The notes under the pieces: generated by a model
Databases searched by the model: none
The model's input: only the letters and a program-made list of their open reading frames with translations
Told to the model about the DNA's origin: nothing
Translations under genes and position numbers: made by a program
Assembly: GCA_015493675.1 (NCBI GenBank)
Contig: WGCR01000276.1
Location: 1-15,077 of the forward strand
DNA: 15,077 nt
From: Anaerolineae bacterium
GTDB lineage: Bacteria > Chloroflexota > Anaerolineae > J102
Direction of reading: 5' to 3'
Part shown: positions 13,217 to 15,077 of the stretch, in pieces
Layout of the letters: every line of letters begins with the position of its first letter
Position numbering within the stretch: the stretch's first letter is position 1

Positions 13217-14920
13217 ATGGAACACGCTTACCCCGACGTCGACGCCCAGGATTGGAATAGCATTCAGCCCCATATCGAGGCCCTGCTGGCAGTCGACCTT
13301 ACGCCGGAAACTGTCCGGGCCTGGCTTCAGCGATGGAGCGATCTGGAATCTGTCCTGGATGAAGAAGTCGCCTGGATCTACCGGGCCATCACCGAAAACA
13401 CCGCAGATGCAGAGGCCGACGCCCGTTTCAAAAAAATCGTGCAGGAAGTCTTTCCCCAGTGGCAAAAAGCTGAACATCAGCTCAAAGAAAAATGGTTATC
13501 AGTCAGCGACTATCGTCCTGATGACGAAACCAGAGAGGTGCATCGCCGATTCAAGGCCGAGCTGGCGTTATTCAAAGAGGAAAACATTCCCATCATCACC
13601 GAGCTGCAACTGCGCAGCAAGCGCTATCAGGAGATCATCGGCGGCCTAAGTATTGACTGGCAGGATGAAGTTCTGACCATTCCCCAGGCCGAGGCGTTGT
13701 TGTCGGATCGAAACAGAGAGGATCGCGAGCGGGCCTGGCGCAAGATCATGAACGCCTATCTTGCCCCGCGCCAGGAGTTGAATGATCTCTTTCTGGATCT
13801 GCTTTCCCGGCGGCGGCAGCTTGCTAAGAATGCGCATTATCCCACCTATCGCGATTACGCATGGATCGAGCGCGGACGCTTCGACTACTCGCCCGATGAC
13901 TGTCTGACTTTTCATGATGCCATCGAGCAAAAGGTCGTGCCGTTGGCTACGGAGATGTACCGCCATCTGGCCGACGAGATCGGGGTGGCGCGTCTGCGCC
14001 CGTGGGAGACCGGCGTCGGCAGTCCCTGGCTGCCTACGGTGGACCCTAATCCCCAGCCTCTGCATCCTTTCTCCGATGTCGCAGAGTTAGAGGAAGCGGG
14101 CCAACGGGTATTCAACCAGGTGCATCCCGACTTCGGCGACTATTTCCAGTCCATGCGGGATGGCTTCCTGGATATGGCGTCCCGTCCAAACAAAGCTCCG
14201 GGCGGCTACATGAACAGCTTTCCCATCAGTGGTCGGGCCTACATCTTCATGAACGCAGTTGGCACGCATCGTAATTTCCGCACGTTGATGCACGAAGGCG
14301 GCCACGCATTCCACTTCTTCGAGGCATTCCAGCACCAAAGTCTCCTCTGGAACTACCACTCGCCCATGGAGTTTTCTGAAGTGGCGTCCATGTCTATGGA
14401 GCAACTGAGTATGCCCTATTGGCGCAAGGCGCAGGGCGGCGTATATGACGAGGCCGATTATCGCCGGGCTGTGATCGAGCAATTATTCGGCGTGGTCACC
14501 TTCTTGCCTTACATGGCGGTGGTCGACAAATTCCAGCACTGGCTCTACACCGAGTCGCCCGAGGATGTCACTGCCAGCGATCTGGACGCTAAATGGGCAG
14601 AGCTGTGGGATCGTTTCCTGCCAGGCATCGATTACTCGGGTCTGGATGCGGAAAAGGCCACGGGATGGCAGCGCAAGGGGCATATCTTCGGCTCCCCCTT
14701 CTACTACATCGAGTATGGTCTGGCCCAGATGGGCGCGTTGCAGGTGTGGCGTAATGCGTTGAACGATCAGACTCAGGCCGTGGCCGATTATCGCCGGGCC
14801 CTGGCCGCCGGCTACACCCGCTCCTTGCCCGAGCTCTTTCAGCTTGCCAACACTCGCTTCGCGTTCGATGCCGACACCGTGGGCGAGTTGATGGACTTGA
14901 TTCGGGAACAGACGCCATGA
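13217..14920 (+). CDS. M3-family oligoendopeptidase
   Basis: This 567-aa zinc metallopeptidase of the thimet/PepF class should cleave short peptides in the cytosol. The zinc site is HEGGH at residues 359-363 within LMHEGGHAFHF. The third ligand is Glu388 in EFSEVASMSME, 29 residues after the first histidine, as in characterised M3 enzymes. The N-terminal half is helical (about 1-200). A conserved SFPISGRAYIFMNAVGT precedes the active site, and GHIFGSPFYYIEYGLAQMGA (about 491-510) supplies the usual substrate-binding His/Tyr region. There is no signal peptide. AAAAGGA stands seven bases before ATG 13217. The gene is complete, and its last codons fall inside the direct repeat at 14911-14949. 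No transporter or oligopeptide uptake genes are adjacent. Confidence 0.92.
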   Translation: MEHAYPDVDAQDWNSIQPHIEALLAVDLTPETVRAWLQRWSDLESVLDEEVAWIYRAITENTADAEADARFKKIVQEVFPQWQKAEHQLKEKWLSVSDYRPDDETREVHRRFKAELALFKEENIPIITELQLRSKRYQEIIGGLSIDWQDEVLTIPQAEALLSDRNREDRERAWRKIMNAYLAPRQELNDLFLDLLSRRRQLAKNAHYPTYRDYAWIERGRFDYSPDDCLTFHDAIEQKVVPLATEMYRHLADEIGVARLRPWETGVGSPWLPTVDPNPQPLHPFSDVAELEEAGQRVFNQVHPDFGDYFQSMRDGFLDMASRPNKAPGGYMNSFPISGRAYIFMNAVGTHRNFRTLMHEGGHAFHFFEAFQHQSLLWNYHSPMEFSEVASMSMEQLSMPYWRKAQGGVYDEADYRRAVIEQLFGVVTFLPYMAVVDKFQHWLYTESPEDVTASDLDAKWAELWDRFLPGIDYSGLDAEKATGWQRKGHIFGSPFYYIEYGLAQMGALQVWRNALNDQTQAVADYRRALAAGYTRSLPELFQLANTRFAFDADTVGELMDLIREQTP

Positions 14921-15077
14921 GCGGCAGCACGCCGATGAGGAATGAAAATGAGGACACGGATTTCCACGGCCTTCGGTCACAGATTTTCACGATTTATCCG
15001 CGTTCATCCGCGTTCATCTGCGTCCTATTTACGAAGCAGATGCCATGATCGACTGCACGCCGATGAGGAATTAAAAT
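14911..15077. repeat. 39-bp direct repeat pair spanning the 3' end of the peptidase gene
   Basis: Positions 14911-14949 and 15039-15077 match at 34 of 39 bases, including an identical GCACGCCGATGAGGAAT core. The first copy includes the last three codons and stop of the peptidase gene. The second copy keeps an equivalent CCATGA and ends exactly at the window edge, so it could continue. The copies are 128 bases apart and enclose the palindromic element. Either a tandem duplication or an unusually long insertion duplication would explain this. Confidence 0.75.
14951..15026. repeat. palindromic GCGGAT/CTGCG element between the direct repeats
   Basis: The ends are imperfectly inverted: GGACACGGAT (14952-14961) against GGACGCAGAT read on the other strand from 15024, matching at 8 of 10 bases. 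Inside, TCCGCGTTCATCCGCGTTCATCTGCG is a threefold short repeat. The element shares vocabulary with the degenerate repeat at the left end of the window. No coding potential is seen. Confidence 0.55.

Noticed and set aside
14911..15077. CRISPR array
   Set aside because: There are only two imperfect repeats with an 89-base palindromic interval, the first overlapping a coding sequence, and no cas genes; the spacing and structure do not fit.

Overview
The window looks like a chromosomal segment of an uncultured Chloroflexota bacterium (Anaerolineae/Caldilineae/Ardenticatenia-like). This is an inference from gene content: a DUF6391-type protein beside holA, a long coiled-coil gene in front of selB, and a bacterial beta-CASP RNase. 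Intergenic DNA packed with short degenerate repeats fits the same picture. No rRNA, tRNA, CRISPR array or transposase gene was seen.

Layout, left to right. 1-887 is gene-free. It holds a degenerate TCTGCG-type repeat, a strong intrinsic terminator, a nested pair of MITE-like elements with intact target duplications, and a probable comEC promoter. 888-3735 (+) carries a ComEC-like DNA-uptake channel with a degenerate C-terminal metallo-beta-lactamase-like domain, then an FmdB-type zinc ribbon protein closed by a terminator. 3815-5500 (-) carries a DUF6391-like membrane protein followed by holA (DNA polymerase III delta), with a remnant resembling an alpha/beta-hydrolase C-terminus behind it. 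5716-6007 is a second nested mobile site: a TA-flanked inverted-repeat element split by another copy of the first MITE. 6060-7598 (+) has a small helical hypothetical protein, a palindromic repeat and an orphan 3-hydroxyacyl-CoA dehydrogenase. 7731-11635 (+) is a tight cluster of coiled-coil protein, SelB and type I methionine aminopeptidase, ending in a terminator shared with the convergent beta-CASP RNase (11675-13075, -). Divergent from the RNase is an M3-family oligoendopeptidase (13217-14920, +). The window ends in a direct-repeat pair enclosing another palindromic element.

The genes are mostly housekeeping: replication (holA), translation and N-terminal processing (selB, map), RNA turnover (beta-CASP), peptide degradation (M3), fatty-acid or butyrate metabolism (the dehydrogenase) and natural transformation (comEC). 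SelB implies that the organism decodes UGA as selenocysteine, although no selA, selD, selC or selenoprotein lies here.

The most unusual content is between the genes. Three kinds of small non-autonomous inverted-repeat elements are present, two of them interrupted by another, with matching target duplications. This gives a relative insertion order: the TA-flanked element first, then family 1, then family 2. Four probable promoters share a TGn-TATAAT-like extended -10 without a good -35 in most cases.
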